A stretch of 64,000 nt of DNA from an uncultured Sphingomonadales bacterium (lineage in GTDB: Bacteria; Pseudomonadota; Alphaproteobacteria; Sphingomonadales; Sphingomonadaceae): contig CAILBC010000015.1 in NCBI GenBank assembly GCA_903832325.1, positions 55,303 through 119,302 on the forward strand, read 5' to 3'. Below the pieces are notes generated by a model. The model did no database searches. It had not been told where the DNA came from and saw only the letters and a program-made list of their open reading frames with translations. The position numbers and the translations under genes are program-made. This document shows positions 1 through 8,357 of this stretch, piece by piece. Positions within the stretch are counted from its first letter, which is position 1. Each line of letters begins with the position of its first letter.

Positions 1-634
1 CCGGAGCCGCGCCCAGATCGGCCGCGCCCATCTGCCCGGCGCGTGTGGCGGCCGCGTTGCGGTCAAGCTCTTGCGCCAATGCCACGCCCTGCTGGCGCTG
101 TTCCAGCGGCATCCCGTCATCCATTGCGGCCAGGCTGTTGATCGCCTGTTGCAGCCCGGTGCTGGCCGCCCGCGTCATCAGCGCATAGGCGCGCACCGGG
201 TCCTTTGGCGCATAATCGCCGTTATAGGCGGCAATGCCCAGAATATACATGGCGCGCGGCTCACCCCGGTCGGCCGAGGCGGTCAGCCAGGGCATGGCCT
301 CGCTCTGGCGGCCAGACTGGAACAGCAGGATGCCGTAATTGTCGGCGGCGCGGATATGCCCTTTCTTTGCGGCACGGGCATAGAAATCTTCTGCGCGGGC
401 CAGATCCTTGGACACCCCCCGGCCCAGTTTATAGGCCTGGCCCAGATTGAACAGCGCATCGGCATCGCCTTTGGCCGCCGGGCCGGTCCATTGCGCCACG
501 GCAGTTTCGTAATCGCCGCGGCCCCAGGCTTCGACGCCATCTTTCACATCGGCATGGGCCGCGATTGTCGTGGCCGCGAACATTGCCACGGCCAGGGCCC
601 AGCTTGTGCCTCGCCGATTCCGCCAACCCGTCAT
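1..634 (-). CDS. Secreted Sel1-repeat protein (3' end cut by window edge)
   Basis: I translated this frame by hand: it opens at ATG 634 and runs without a stop off the left edge of the window (211 codons visible). Residues 1-28 form a signal peptide with a basic start, a hydrophobic stretch and an AHA cleavage site, so the product should act in the periplasm. Residues about 30-190 contain three or four Sel1/TPR-like helical repeats, seen in GDADALFNLGQAYKLGRGV and GEPRAMYILGIAAYNGD. Such repeats bind partner proteins. In related organisms proteins of this type often end in a peptidoglycan-binding SPOR domain, but that part would lie outside the window. It is divergent from the ParA-like gene, and the cluster's other lipoprotein has a SPOR domain. 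A shared envelope role is inference. Confidence 0.8.
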   Translation of the reverse strand, partial: MTGWRNRRGTSWALAVAMFAATTIAAHADVKDGVEAWGRGDYETAVAQWTGPAAKGDADALFNLGQAYKLGRGVSKDLARAEDFYARAAKKGHIRAADNYGILLFQSGRQSEAMPWLTASADRGEPRAMYILGIAAYNGDYAPKDPVRAYALMTRAASTGLQQAINSLAAMDDGMPLEQRQQGVALAQELDRNAAATRAGQMGAADLGAAP

Positions 635-660
635 CGAATTCCCCATTGCTTGCCCGTTCC

Positions 661-728
661 GGCCCGCTCCCCCACCCGACCGCCCAATACCGTACAATTA
701 CGTGGGTGGTCGGGTGGGGTAGCGGGCC
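661..728. repeat. Large inverted repeat, 26-bp arms
   Basis: The arm at 661-686 is the reverse complement of 703-728 with two mismatches, and 16 bases separate them. The spacer carries a further small CGTA/TACG pairing. It lies between divergent genes, so it is not an ordinary terminator. It could be an operator or fold as RNA. Confidence 0.75.
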
Positions 729-739
729 GGTACCGACTT

Positions 740-758
740 CCCGAAACGGAGTTTCGGG
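740..758. repeat. Small perfect hairpin, 8-bp stem
   Basis: CCCGAAAC at 740-747 pairs with GTTTCGGG at 751-758 across a 3-base loop. No T-run follows on either strand, so it does not look like a Rho-independent terminator. Confidence 0.6.
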
Positions 759-986
759 TCAGACCCTAAGGTGTAGTGGTAAACGAATCTTGGCCGCACG
801 TCATGACCCTATGTGCCGGCAGCATGCCGTGATCCCGGCAGAAATGCGGCCGGCGGCTGAGCAAAAGGCCAAAAAGACCCCCTTTTTGCCCTGAAATCAC
901 CAATTCAGGCGGTTGTTAACCCGATTTTGAGAGGAATCTGGAATCTCTGTGCGGACCAATACCACGGACTTTTTGGGGAACAGGCG

Positions 987-1712
987 TTGCGCGTACTTGC
1001 ACTGGCATCACAAAAGGGAGGGTCCGGCAAGACGACCTTGGCCGGTCATCTTGCCGTTCAGGCGCAGCGTGCCGGCGCCGGCCCGGCCGTGCTTGTCGAT
1101 ATCGATCCGCAAGGATCGCTGACCGAATGGTGGAACGAACGCGAAGCCGACTATCCGGCGCTCGCGCAGACCAGCGTCGCGCGGCTGCCCACCGATCTGG
1201 CGCTGCTGCGCCAGCAGGGGTTCAAACTGGCGGTGATCGATACCCCCCCGGCGATCACGCTGGCGATCCAGTCGGTGATCCAGGTATCGGAACTGGTGGT
1301 CGTGCCGACCCGGCCCAGCCCGCATGACTTGCGCGCCGTGGGCGCCACTGTCGAATTGTGCGAGCGCGCGGGCAAACCGCTGATCTTTGTGGTCAATGCC
1401 GCAACGATGCGCGCGCGGATCACCGCCGAAGCCGCTGTCGCGCTTAGCCAGCATGGCACGGTCGCGCCGGTCACGCTGCATCATCGCACCGATTTTGCCG
1501 CATCGATGATCGATGGCCGCACGGTCATCGAAATCGATCCGACGGGCAAATCCGCGGTCGAAGTGGCCATGCTGTGGACATATGTGTCCGAACGGCTGGA
1601 AAAGAATTTCCGGCGCACGGTGTTTGCCGTGCCCAGCGCCCCTTCGGCTGCACCGGGGGCGGCTGCACGCCCGACCGGCGCCGGCTTTGGTCGTCGCGTG
1701 ATCGGGTCCTGA
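987..1712 (+). CDS. ParA/MinD-family partition-type ATPase
   Basis: 241 residues from a TTG start at 987, chosen because the ATPase fold begins at once (RVLALASQKGGSGKTTLAG) and GGGGA lies eight bases upstream. The open frame extends to a GTG at 927, but the extra residues do not resemble the family. The deviant Walker A motif KGGSGKTT carries the signature lysine of ParA/MipZ/MinD ATPases. DIDPQGSLTEWW and VIDTPPAI are the switch and Walker B-like segments. Such proteins dimerise on ATP and position DNA or envelope machinery. No parB lies nearby, so this is probably not the chromosome-partition ParA. The next gene starts two bases after the stop and may encode its DNA-binding partner. Family confident, cargo unknown. 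Confidence 0.85.
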   Translation: MRVLALASQKGGSGKTTLAGHLAVQAQRAGAGPAVLVDIDPQGSLTEWWNEREADYPALAQTSVARLPTDLALLRQQGFKLAVIDTPPAITLAIQSVIQVSELVVVPTRPSPHDLRAVGATVELCERAGKPLIFVVNAATMRARITAEAAVALSQHGTVAPVTLHHRTDFAASMIDGRTVIEIDPTGKSAVEVAMLWTYVSERLEKNFRRTVFAVPSAPSAAPGAAARPTGAGFGRRVIGS

Positions 1713-1713
1713 T

Positions 1714-2247
1714 ATGGCGATGCGCGCAACCCAGGTCAGACCGGTGGCCACATTGGGGGCATCGCTGCTTGGTCGCAGTGGTCTGCGGCGCGTTCCCCTG
1801 TCTTTTGGCGCGCAGGATCTTGCTGCCAATCCGCCTGAATTTGCGAACATGCCCGAATCCGGCAATCAGGCCGAATCCGGCAATCCGGCTGAACCCGCTG
1901 CGATCAGCATTCCCGAAGTCGTGTTGCAGGCCCGGCGCCTTGCCCGCGCGATCGCCGGCGAAGAGCCGTTGCCGGTGCCGGTGGTTTCGTCCGATCCGGC
2001 CGACGCGGTGCGCCGCCGCATTGCATTCACGCTGCGGCTCGATGGCGAACGCCATCGCCGGCTGCGCCTGACCGTGCGCAGCGAAGGGCGCAGCGCCCAG
2101 CAGATCCTGATTACCGCGCTCGACCACTATCTGGCCACAGCGCAGGCCGTCCTTTCCAACGACCCGGTTCCCGCAACCGATCCTGCAACCGTAAATGCCG
2201 CGACACTGCCGTCGCTCCGCCGAACTCCGACCGGAAGCCAGCCATGA
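1714..2247 (+). CDS. Hypothetical protein with ribbon-helix-helix-like C-terminus
   Basis: 177 residues, starting two bases after the ParA-like stop and overlapping the next gene by four bases (ATGA), so translation is probably coupled. The N-terminal half looks unstructured and has a short internal repeat (ESGNQAESGN). Residues about 105-145, including RRRIAFTLRLDGERHRRLRL and AQQILITALDHYL, read as a beta strand and two helices, like the ribbon-helix-helix fold of small partition and antitoxin DNA-binding proteins. By position it could be the DNA- or cargo-binding partner of the ATPase. The fold is inferred from pattern alone, and I do not recognise a named family. Confidence 0.7.
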   Translation: MAMRATQVRPVATLGASLLGRSGLRRVPLSFGAQDLAANPPEFANMPESGNQAESGNPAEPAAISIPEVVLQARRLARAIAGEEPLPVPVVSSDPADAVRRRIAFTLRLDGERHRRLRLTVRSEGRSAQQILITALDHYLATAQAVLSNDPVPATDPATVNAATLPSLRRTPTGSQP

Positions 2248-3650
2248 CCGCCCAATCCAACCCTGCCCGCATTCCTGCCAACGCGTCGCCGCGGTTTGCC
2301 GCGCGCCCGCGCCGTCGCACTGTCGCCTTGCTGGCGGCCGGCATCGCCGGGGTGGCGTTGCTGGGGGGCTGTTCCAGCCACGCGCCGCGCCCGGAAAAGA
2401 TCGCGCAACAGGCGCAAGCCGCGATGAACAAGGGGCAGGCCACGCGTGCCGTCACGCTGGCCGAATCGGCGGTTGCCGTCGATGGCCGCAATCCGGCGAT
2501 GCGCCTGCTGCTGGCCAATGCCTATCTGCGCGCGGGCCGGTTCGAATCGGCACGTAGCGCCTATGCCGATGCGATCGAGCTGGGTGATGACAGCAGCCGC
2601 GCTGCGCTCGGCCTGGTGCTCAGCGATCTTGCGCTTGGGCGCAATGCTTCGGCGCTGGACACCATCAACACCTATGGCGATGTGCTGTCGGCGGCCGACC
2701 TGGGCCTTGCGCTGACCATGGCCGGGCAGAATGAACGCGGCATCGGCGTGCTGACCAATGCCATCCGCCAGGGCCAGAACAGCCCCAAAGTGCGGCAGAA
2801 CCTGGCCTATGCCTATGCGCTGTCGGGCATGTGGAGCGAAGCCAAAGTGATGACCGGGCAGGATGTCCCGGCCGATCAGGTCGATGCGCGCCTGCAATCG
2901 TGGGCGGCGATGGCCCGGCCCGAAGATGGCCGCCGCCGTGTGGCCAGCCTGCTTGGCACGCCGCTGATCGGGGATTCGGGCCAGCCGTCTGCGCTGGCAC
3001 TGGCCAATTTCCCGGCCACGCCTGCTGCGCCGGCCGACCAGGCCGCACCGACGAAGGCTGCCGCCGCCGAAATGCCGGCGGTGCAGGCCCCGGCCGAATC
3101 GGGTGCGCTGGCGCTGATCGACCTTCCGGCTTCGCAAGCCCCCGCTCCGCAACTGTCCGCTCCCCAAATCTCTGCTCCCCAACCGGCCGCAGTCGTGCAG
3201 CCCCTCCCGGCGCCGGTTGTCAAACCGGCGCATGGCACGCCGGCCCGCGTTGCCGCCACCCGGGCGCTGCCCGCGGCGCATGGCATGGGCACGCATCTGG
3301 TGCAGCTTGGCGCATTCAACAGCGCCGAATCGGCCAAGCGTGCGTGGCAGCATTACATTTCGCGCAATCCGCGCCTGGCCGGCCACCCCAACCTGATCAC
3401 CAAGGTCAATGTGAATGGCCACGATTTCTGGCGCGTGCAGGCTGCGGGCTTTGCCGGGCAGGCGGCCGCATCATCGTTGTGCGGCACGCTGCGCGCGCAG
3501 GGCGGCGGCTGCCTGGTCATGGCGCTGAACGCTGCGGCGCACGTGAACGGTGTGGCGACGGCCGATGCGCATGGCGCGCACCCGGCGGTGCGTCCTGCCG
3601 CCGCGCCGGCCGCTGCGGCCCATCCGCGCCGGACCAACGCCGCGCGCTGA
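2244..3650 (+). CDS. TPR- and SPOR-domain lipoprotein
   Basis: 468 residues. Basic residues and a hydrophobic stretch lead to the lipobox LLGGC (Cys43), so it is predicted to be a lipid-anchored envelope protein. Residues about 50-215 contain tetratricopeptide repeats (for example NPAMRLLLANAYLRAGRFESARSAY, shown only in part elsewhere as TPR helices A and B). A low-complexity Ala/Pro/Gln linker follows at about 250-340. Residues about 345-430 (THLVQLGAFNSAESAKRAW to the end) form a SPOR domain, which binds glycan strands lacking stem peptides at the division septum. It is third in the ParA-like operon and the divergent neighbour is also an envelope repeat protein, so the cluster may link a cytoplasmic ATPase to cell-wall remodelling. 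That link is inference. Confidence 0.85.
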   Translation: MTAQSNPARIPANASPRFAARPRRRTVALLAAGIAGVALLGGCSSHAPRPEKIAQQAQAAMNKGQATRAVTLAESAVAVDGRNPAMRLLLANAYLRAGRFESARSAYADAIELGDDSSRAALGLVLSDLALGRNASALDTINTYGDVLSAADLGLALTMAGQNERGIGVLTNAIRQGQNSPKVRQNLAYAYALSGMWSEAKVMTGQDVPADQVDARLQSWAAMARPEDGRRRVASLLGTPLIGDSGQPSALALANFPATPAAPADQAAPTKAAAAEMPAVQAPAESGALALIDLPASQAPAPQLSAPQISAPQPAAVVQPLPAPVVKPAHGTPARVAATRALPAAHGMGTHLVQLGAFNSAESAKRAWQHYISRNPRLAGHPNLITKVNVNGHDFWRVQAAGFAGQAAASSLCGTLRAQGGGCLVMALNAAAHVNGVATADAHGAHPAVRPAAAPAAAAHPRRTNAAR

Positions 3651-3716
3651 TCGGGTAATCGCCGGGTAATCGGGGAGGGGGGAGCCCGGCAAATGCCGGC
3701 TTCCCCGCCCCGGCTT

Positions 3717-4946
3717 TCAATCGATTCGGGAACCGCCCTTGAACAGTGCGGTCACCCGGCCTTCGACCGGGCGCCGGTCAAACGGGGTATTGCCCGCGCT
3801 CGCGGCCATCTTGTCAGACGATACCACCCAGGGCCGGGTGGCATCGACCAGCGCGATATCGGCCTCTGCGCCCGCGCGCAGCACCCCGGCATCCACGCCC
3901 AGCAATCGCGCCGGCGCGCCGGCCAGCAGGTCAAACGCGCGCGCCAGATCGATCCGTCCGTCGCGCACCAGTGTCAGCGTCAGCGGCAACAGCGTTTCGG
4001 CCCCGGCCATGCCCGGTTCGGCATCGGCAAAGGGCAGCCGCTTGTCTTCGGGCCCGCGCGGATCGTGGCCCGATGCGATCACGTCGATCGTGCCGTCGGC
4101 AATCGCATCGACCACCGCGCGCCGGTCCGCATCCTGCCGCAATGGCGGTGACATGCGCGAAAACGTGCGGAAATTGGCCAGCTCCAGATCCGACAGCATG
4201 AAATGCGCCGGGGTCACCCCCGCCGTCACGCGCACGCCGCGCGCCTTGGCCCCACGCACCAGATCGAGCGCGCGTGCCGTGGTGACCTGGCGGAAATGCA
4301 GCTGTGCGCCGGTCAGTTCAGCCAGCGCGATATCGCGCGCCACGGCCAGCGCCTCTGCCTCGGCCGGTGCGCTGGGCAGGCCAAGGCGCGTGGCCATTTC
4401 GCCCGCCGTGGCCACGGCATTGCCCGCCATGCCCGCATCTTCGGCATGGGTGACCACCACCAGCCCGAGCATGGCACAATAGGACAGGATGCGCGTCATC
4501 ACGCCCGAATCGCCGATCCAGCGCCGCCCGGTGGCCACAGCGCGCGCGCCGGCATCGCGCATCAGCGCCAGTTCGGCCATTTCCACGCCGTCCAGCCCGC
4601 GTGTTGCGGCGGCCAGCGGGTGAATCCACATATCGGGTTTGCCCGATTGCGCGGCAAAGCGCACGCGCGCCGGATGGTCCAGCGGCGGGCCCTGATCGGG
4701 CATCAGCGCGGCGCGGGTGATGCCGCCGAAATGAAACGCCGGCTTGTCGACCGCAAACACGCCCAGATCGACCAGCCCGGGGGTGATCAACTGCCCCCTG
4801 GCATCGATCACCGCGTCGCCCGCTTCAGGCTCGATCGCGCCGAGCGCGGCAATGCGCCCTTCGGCCAGGCGGATTGCGCCGGGCACCGGGGCATCCTGCG
4901 CCATGACCAGTTGGCCGCCGATGATCGTGATCGGGTGCGGGATCAT
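3717..4946 (-). CDS. pyrX: Dihydroorotase homologue, probably non-catalytic (PyrX type)
   Basis: 409 residues. The start at 4946 overlaps the pyrB stop by four bases and matches the family start; the open frame runs further upstream. The fold is the amidohydrolase barrel of dihydroorotase, but the first metal ligands are lost: the canonical DxHxH after the PGLVD motif reads DLGVF here. The usual DHAPH-type catalytic segment reads [11 protein letters not shown], while HAED in the middle survives. In pseudomonads an inactive dihydroorotase-like subunit is needed to build active aspartate transcarbamoylase, and the pyrB-pyrC' gene pair is the classic arrangement. I infer the same structural role here. 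A working dihydroorotase should be encoded elsewhere. Annotating it as active pyrC would mislead. Confidence 0.85.
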   Translation of the reverse strand: MIPHPITIIGGQLVMAQDAPVPGAIRLAEGRIAALGAIEPEAGDAVIDARGQLITPGLVDLGVFAVDKPAFHFGGITRAALMPDQGPPLDHPARVRFAAQSGKPDMWIHPLAAATRGLDGVEMAELALMRDAGARAVATGRRWIGDSGVMTRILSYCAMLGLVVVTHAEDAGMAGNAVATAGEMATRLGLPSAPAEAEALAVARDIALAELTGAQLHFRQVTTARALDLVRGAKARGVRVTAGVTPAHFMLSDLELANFRTFSRMSPPLRQDADRRAVVDAIADGTIDVIASGHDPRGPEDKRLPFADAEPGMAGAETLLPLTLTLVRDGRIDLARAFDLLAGAPARLLGVDAGVLRAGAEADIALVDATRPWVVSSDKMAASAGNTPFDRRPVEGRVTALFKGGSRID

Positions 4947-6019
4947 GCCGGGGCTCCATAGGCAGCGCCGGCCGGCGATGAGGGCTGGCTTTCCCAGCCC
5001 GCCACCCCGCGCGCGCGGCGGGTCAGCACGTCGAGACAGGCCATGCGGATCGCCACGCCGCATTCCACCTGGTGCGTGATCAGGCTGCGCGTTGGGTGAT
5101 CGGCCACCTGGCTGTCGATTTCCACGCCGCGGTTCATCGGCCCGGGGTGCATCACCAGCGCATCGGGTTCGGCACGGGCCAGCCGGTCGAGCGTCAGGCC
5201 GTAAAGGTGGCGGTATTCGCGCGGGGAGGGGATGAATTGCCCCTGCATCCGTTCCTGCTGCAGGCGCAGCATCATCACCACGTTGGCGCCTTTCAGCGCG
5301 GCATCGAAATCGTGGAACACGGTCACGCCCATCGCCTCGATTTCCGCAGGCATCAGCGCCGGCGGCGCGCAGACCCGCACCACTGCGCCCAGCGCGGTGA
5401 GCGACAGGATGTTCGACCGGGCCACCCGGCTGTGCAGGATATCGCCACAGATCGTCACGATCAGCCCGTTCAGATCGCTGCCCCGCGGCAGGTGCAGCGC
5501 CTGGCGGATGGTCAGCGCATCAAGCAAGGCCTGTGTCGGGTGTTCGTGCTGGCCATCGCCGGCGTTGAGCACCGGGCAATCGACTTTGCCCGCGATCAGC
5601 CGCACCGCGCCCGAACTGGCGTGGCGGATCACGATCGCATCGGCGCGCATCGCATTCAGCGTCATCGCCGTATCGATCAGCGTTTCGCCCTTTTTCACGC
5701 TGGAGGTGGCGGCGTGCATGTTCACCACATCGGCGCCCAGCCGCTTGCCCGCGATTTCGAACGACAGCAGCGTGCGCGTCGAATTTTCGAAAAAGGCGTT
5801 GATGATGGTCAGACCCGACAGCAAACCGGCGCGTTTTTGCGACTGGCGGTTGAGTTCAACCCACTGTTCCGCCTCGTCCAGCAGAAACAGGATTTCGTGC
5901 CGCGCCAGCAGGCCGATGCCGGTCAGATCACGATGAGGGAAGGCCAGCCCGCCTGCGGGATAGGCGCGCGCACCGGCCAGAGGCGGTGAAATCGGCGAAG
6001 GGGGGATCGATGGTTGCAT
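4943..6019 (-). CDS. pyrB: Aspartate carbamoyltransferase catalytic chain
   Basis: 358 residues. The enzyme joins carbamoyl phosphate and aspartate to make N-carbamoyl-aspartate, the committed step of pyrimidine synthesis, in the cytoplasm. The carbamoyl-phosphate motif [13 protein letters not shown] and the second motif HPTQALLDA are intact, as is the [11 protein letters not shown] segment near the C-terminus. I chose ATG 6019; the open frame extends to 6076 but the added residues are not conserved-looking. The first 30 residues (Pro/Ser-rich) form an extension, as seen in ATCases that pair with PyrX-type subunits. It heads a two-gene operon with the dihydroorotase-like gene. The divergent sppA start is 84 bases away, so both promoters must fit into 6020-6103. 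Confidence 0.95.
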   Translation of the reverse strand: MQPSIPPSPISPPLAGARAYPAGGLAFPHRDLTGIGLLARHEILFLLDEAEQWVELNRQSQKRAGLLSGLTIINAFFENSTRTLLSFEIAGKRLGADVVNMHAATSSVKKGETLIDTAMTLNAMRADAIVIRHASSGAVRLIAGKVDCPVLNAGDGQHEHPTQALLDALTIRQALHLPRGSDLNGLIVTICGDILHSRVARSNILSLTALGAVVRVCAPPALMPAEIEAMGVTVFHDFDAALKGANVVMMLRLQQERMQGQFIPSPREYRHLYGLTLDRLARAEPDALVMHPGPMNRGVEIDSQVADHPTRSLITHQVECGVAIRMACLDVLTRRARGVAGWESQPSSPAGAAYGAPA

Positions 6020-6103
6020 CGAACACCAGCCCCTATCCAGCCTTGCACCATATGCCAAGTGTTTCGGCTGGCGCAATCGCGCGCGGCACCATAGATATCC
6101 CCC

Positions 6104-8071
6104 ATGAAATTCGTAACTGCGGTCTGGAAGATCCTCGTCGCCATCAAGGACGGGCTTGTGCTCGCCCTGCTCCTGCTGTTTTTCGGCGGGTTGTCACTGG
6201 CCCTTTCGCTCAAACCCATGGCGGGCCACGTGCAGGAAGGCGCGCTGGCCATCACGCTTGATGGCCCGGTGGTGGAAGAACGCACCCGCGTCGAACCCAG
6301 CGCGCTGCTGTTCGGCAACGGATCGCCCCGTCACCAGTTTGTCGCGCACGATCTGGTGCGCGCGATCGAGGCCGCGGCCGACGATGGCCGCATCCGCGCG
6401 GTCACGCTCGATCTGGAGGATTTCAGCGGCAGCGGCCAGGTCACGCTGGCGCGGATCGGCGCTGCGCTCGACAAAGTGCGCCGCGCGGGAAAGCCGGTGC
6501 TGGCGCGCGCGGTGATCTATGACGATTCCACGTATCAGCTCGCGGCGCACGCCAGCGAAATCTGGCTCGATCCGTTGGGCGGGGTGGTCGTGCGCGGGCC
6601 GGGCGGGACCATGCTGTTCTATCACGGCCTGCTCGACCGGCTGAAGGTGAAGGCCCACGTGTTCAAGGTGGGCACGTACAAAAGCGCGGTCGAACCGTTT
6701 CTGCGCGACAACCTGTCGCCCGAAGCGAAAGAGGCCGACAATGTGGTTTATGGTGCGCTGTGGCACACCTGGCAGGATGATGTGAAGGCGGCGCGGCCAA
6801 AGGCCGATATTGCGCGGGTCACCGCCGATCCGGCGGCCTGGCTGGCGGCTTCGGGCGGCGATGCGGCCAAGGCGGCGCTGGCCGCGGGGCTGGTCGATCA
6901 CATCGGGGACAAAGTCGGCTTTGGCCGGCGTGTGGCCGAACTTGTTGGCGGCGATCACGGCGGGGATGACAAATCGCCGGCGCTGGGCGCGTACAAGGCG
7001 ACCAGGCTGGGCACGTATCTGGCCGATCTGGGTGAGCCGAAAGCGGGCCGGCCAATCGCGGTGATCACCGTGGGCGGCGATATCGTCGATGGCAATGCCG
7101 GGCCGGGCACCGCCGGCGGCGACCGGATCGCCGCGCTGATCGACAAGGCAACCGCCAGCGGCACGTATTCCGGGTTGCTGGTGCGGGTCGATTCGCCCGG
7201 TGGATCGGTGCAGGCATCCGAACGCATCCGCGCCGCGATCGAACGGTTCAAGGCCGGCCCGCATGGCGCAAAGGGCCCGGCCGGTCCGGCGCTGCCGGTG
7301 GCGGTGTCGATGGGCAATCTGGCGGCCAGCGGCGGCTATTGGGTTTCCACCCCGGCCGACCGGATCTTTGCCGAACCGGGCACGATCACCGGCTCGATCG
7401 GGATCTTTGCGGTGCTGCCCAGTTTCGAAGAGGCGCTGGGCCGGGTCGGCATTGGCACCGACAGCATCCGCACCACACCGCTGTCGGGGCAGCCCGATGT
7501 GGTTGGCGGGCTGAATCCGGCGATGGAGGCCGTGCTTCAGGCCGAAATCGACATGGGCTATCGCCGCTTTGTCGGCCTGGTCGCGGCAGCGCGGCACAAG
7601 ACCCCCGATGCCATCGACCATATCGCGCAAGGGCGGATCTGGGACGGCGGCACCGCGCGGCAGATCGGCCTGATCGATGAATTCGGTGACGAGGACCAGG
7701 CGCTGGCATGGATCGCAAAGCGCGCCGGCGCGGCGCACTGGCACCCCGTCTATCTGGCCGATGCGCAGGATTCGTTTGGCGCGGTGGTGCAGCAGGTGCT
7801 GGCGGGTGACAGCGACAGCAGCGGCGGCACCGACAGCGCACGGGGCAGTTCGCAGCGCGATCTGGCCGGCCGCATTGCGACCGCGCGGCTGGCGCTGGCC
7901 GGGCAGATGGCGGGCGATCTTGACCGGCTGCTTGGCGGCGGCGGGGCGCAGGCCTATTGCCTTGAATGTGCAGGGATTGCCGGGCCCGGTGCACCCGATC
8001 CGGCTGCCACGCAGGCCGCCGGCGCGGCGCGGCTGGGCTGGCTGTCGTGGCTGTTCGGACTGGCCCGCTGA
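6104..8071 (+). CDS. sppA: Signal peptide peptidase SppA, 67-kDa type
   Basis: 655 residues. SppA is an inner-membrane serine protease facing the periplasm that degrades signal peptides left after secretion. A single membrane anchor lies at about residues 8-35. The protein holds two tandem peptidase S49 domains, as in the long E. coli form. The N-terminal domain supplies the general-base lysine (Lys193 in [11 protein letters not shown]) and the C-terminal domain the nucleophile (Ser409 in [10 protein letters not shown]). Both are present, so it should be active. A Gly/Ser-rich stretch with several cysteines near the end (about 570-640) is less typical. It stands alone, divergent from pyrB and followed by tRNA-Leu. 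Confidence 0.93.
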   Translation: MKFVTAVWKILVAIKDGLVLALLLLFFGGLSLALSLKPMAGHVQEGALAITLDGPVVEERTRVEPSALLFGNGSPRHQFVAHDLVRAIEAAADDGRIRAVTLDLEDFSGSGQVTLARIGAALDKVRRAGKPVLARAVIYDDSTYQLAAHASEIWLDPLGGVVVRGPGGTMLFYHGLLDRLKVKAHVFKVGTYKSAVEPFLRDNLSPEAKEADNVVYGALWHTWQDDVKAARPKADIARVTADPAAWLAASGGDAAKAALAAGLVDHIGDKVGFGRRVAELVGGDHGGDDKSPALGAYKATRLGTYLADLGEPKAGRPIAVITVGGDIVDGNAGPGTAGGDRIAALIDKATASGTYSGLLVRVDSPGGSVQASERIRAAIERFKAGPHGAKGPAGPALPVAVSMGNLAASGGYWVSTPADRIFAEPGTITGSIGIFAVLPSFEEALGRVGIGTDSIRTTPLSGQPDVVGGLNPAMEAVLQAEIDMGYRRFVGLVAAARHKTPDAIDHIAQGRIWDGGTARQIGLIDEFGDEDQALAWIAKRAGAAHWHPVYLADAQDSFGAVVQQVLAGDSDSSGGTDSARGSSQRDLAGRIATARLALAGQMAGDLDRLLGGGGAQAYCLECAGIAGPGAPDPAATQAAGAARLGWLSWLFGLAR

Positions 8072-8173
8072 TCCGCATCGGGACGGCGCTTTGGGGCACT
8101 TGGCGGGACTCTCTGCCAAGACTTGCCCTTTTCCCCCCGCTGCGATAGGGGCGGCGCTCGCATTTCGCCGGAC

Positions 8174-8258
8174 GCGGGCGTGGCGGAACTGGTAGACGCG
8201 CTGGATTTAGGTTCCAGTATCGCAAGATGTGGGGGTTCGAGTCCCTTCGCCCGCACCA
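8174..8258 (+). tRNA. tRNA-Leu (anticodon UAG)
   Basis: 85 bases with CCA encoded. The acceptor stem is GCGGGCG (8174-8180) with CGCCCGC (8248-8254), followed by discriminator A and CCA. The anticodon stem CTGGA/TCCAG encloses a TTTAGGT loop, giving anticodon TAG, which reads CUA leucine codons. The long variable arm is that of class II leucine tRNAs, and the T loop is GGTTCGAGTCC. Confidence 0.95.
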
Positions 8259-8357
8259 GAGCCTCACGCCACGGCCCGGCTCCAGACAGTCGAACGCGAC
8301 AACACCCCGGCTTTGATGTGGGCCGGCTTCGATACGAGAAAGTTGGATCTAACCGAG

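Larger units (their letters stand above)
635..986. other. Intergenic region with two dyads between divergent genes
   Basis: No convincing gene lies here. Two inverted repeats occupy the centre: a 26-bp near-perfect one (661-686 with 703-728) and a small hairpin (740-758). Closer to the ParA-like gene, TTAA-N7-TTGA at 916-930 resembles the alphaproteobacterial CtrA box with one mismatch, and two GANTC sites lie at 934-938 and 941-945. Any cell-cycle control read from these is inference only. Confidence 0.6.

Noticed and set aside
987..1712. Chromosomal or plasmid partition parA
   Set aside because: No parB or parS cluster is present, and the protein is shorter than chromosomal ParA. No plasmid replication genes are in the window.
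6194..8119. Open frame of 641 codons on the minus strand
   Set aside because: Antisense shadow of sppA with no family features.
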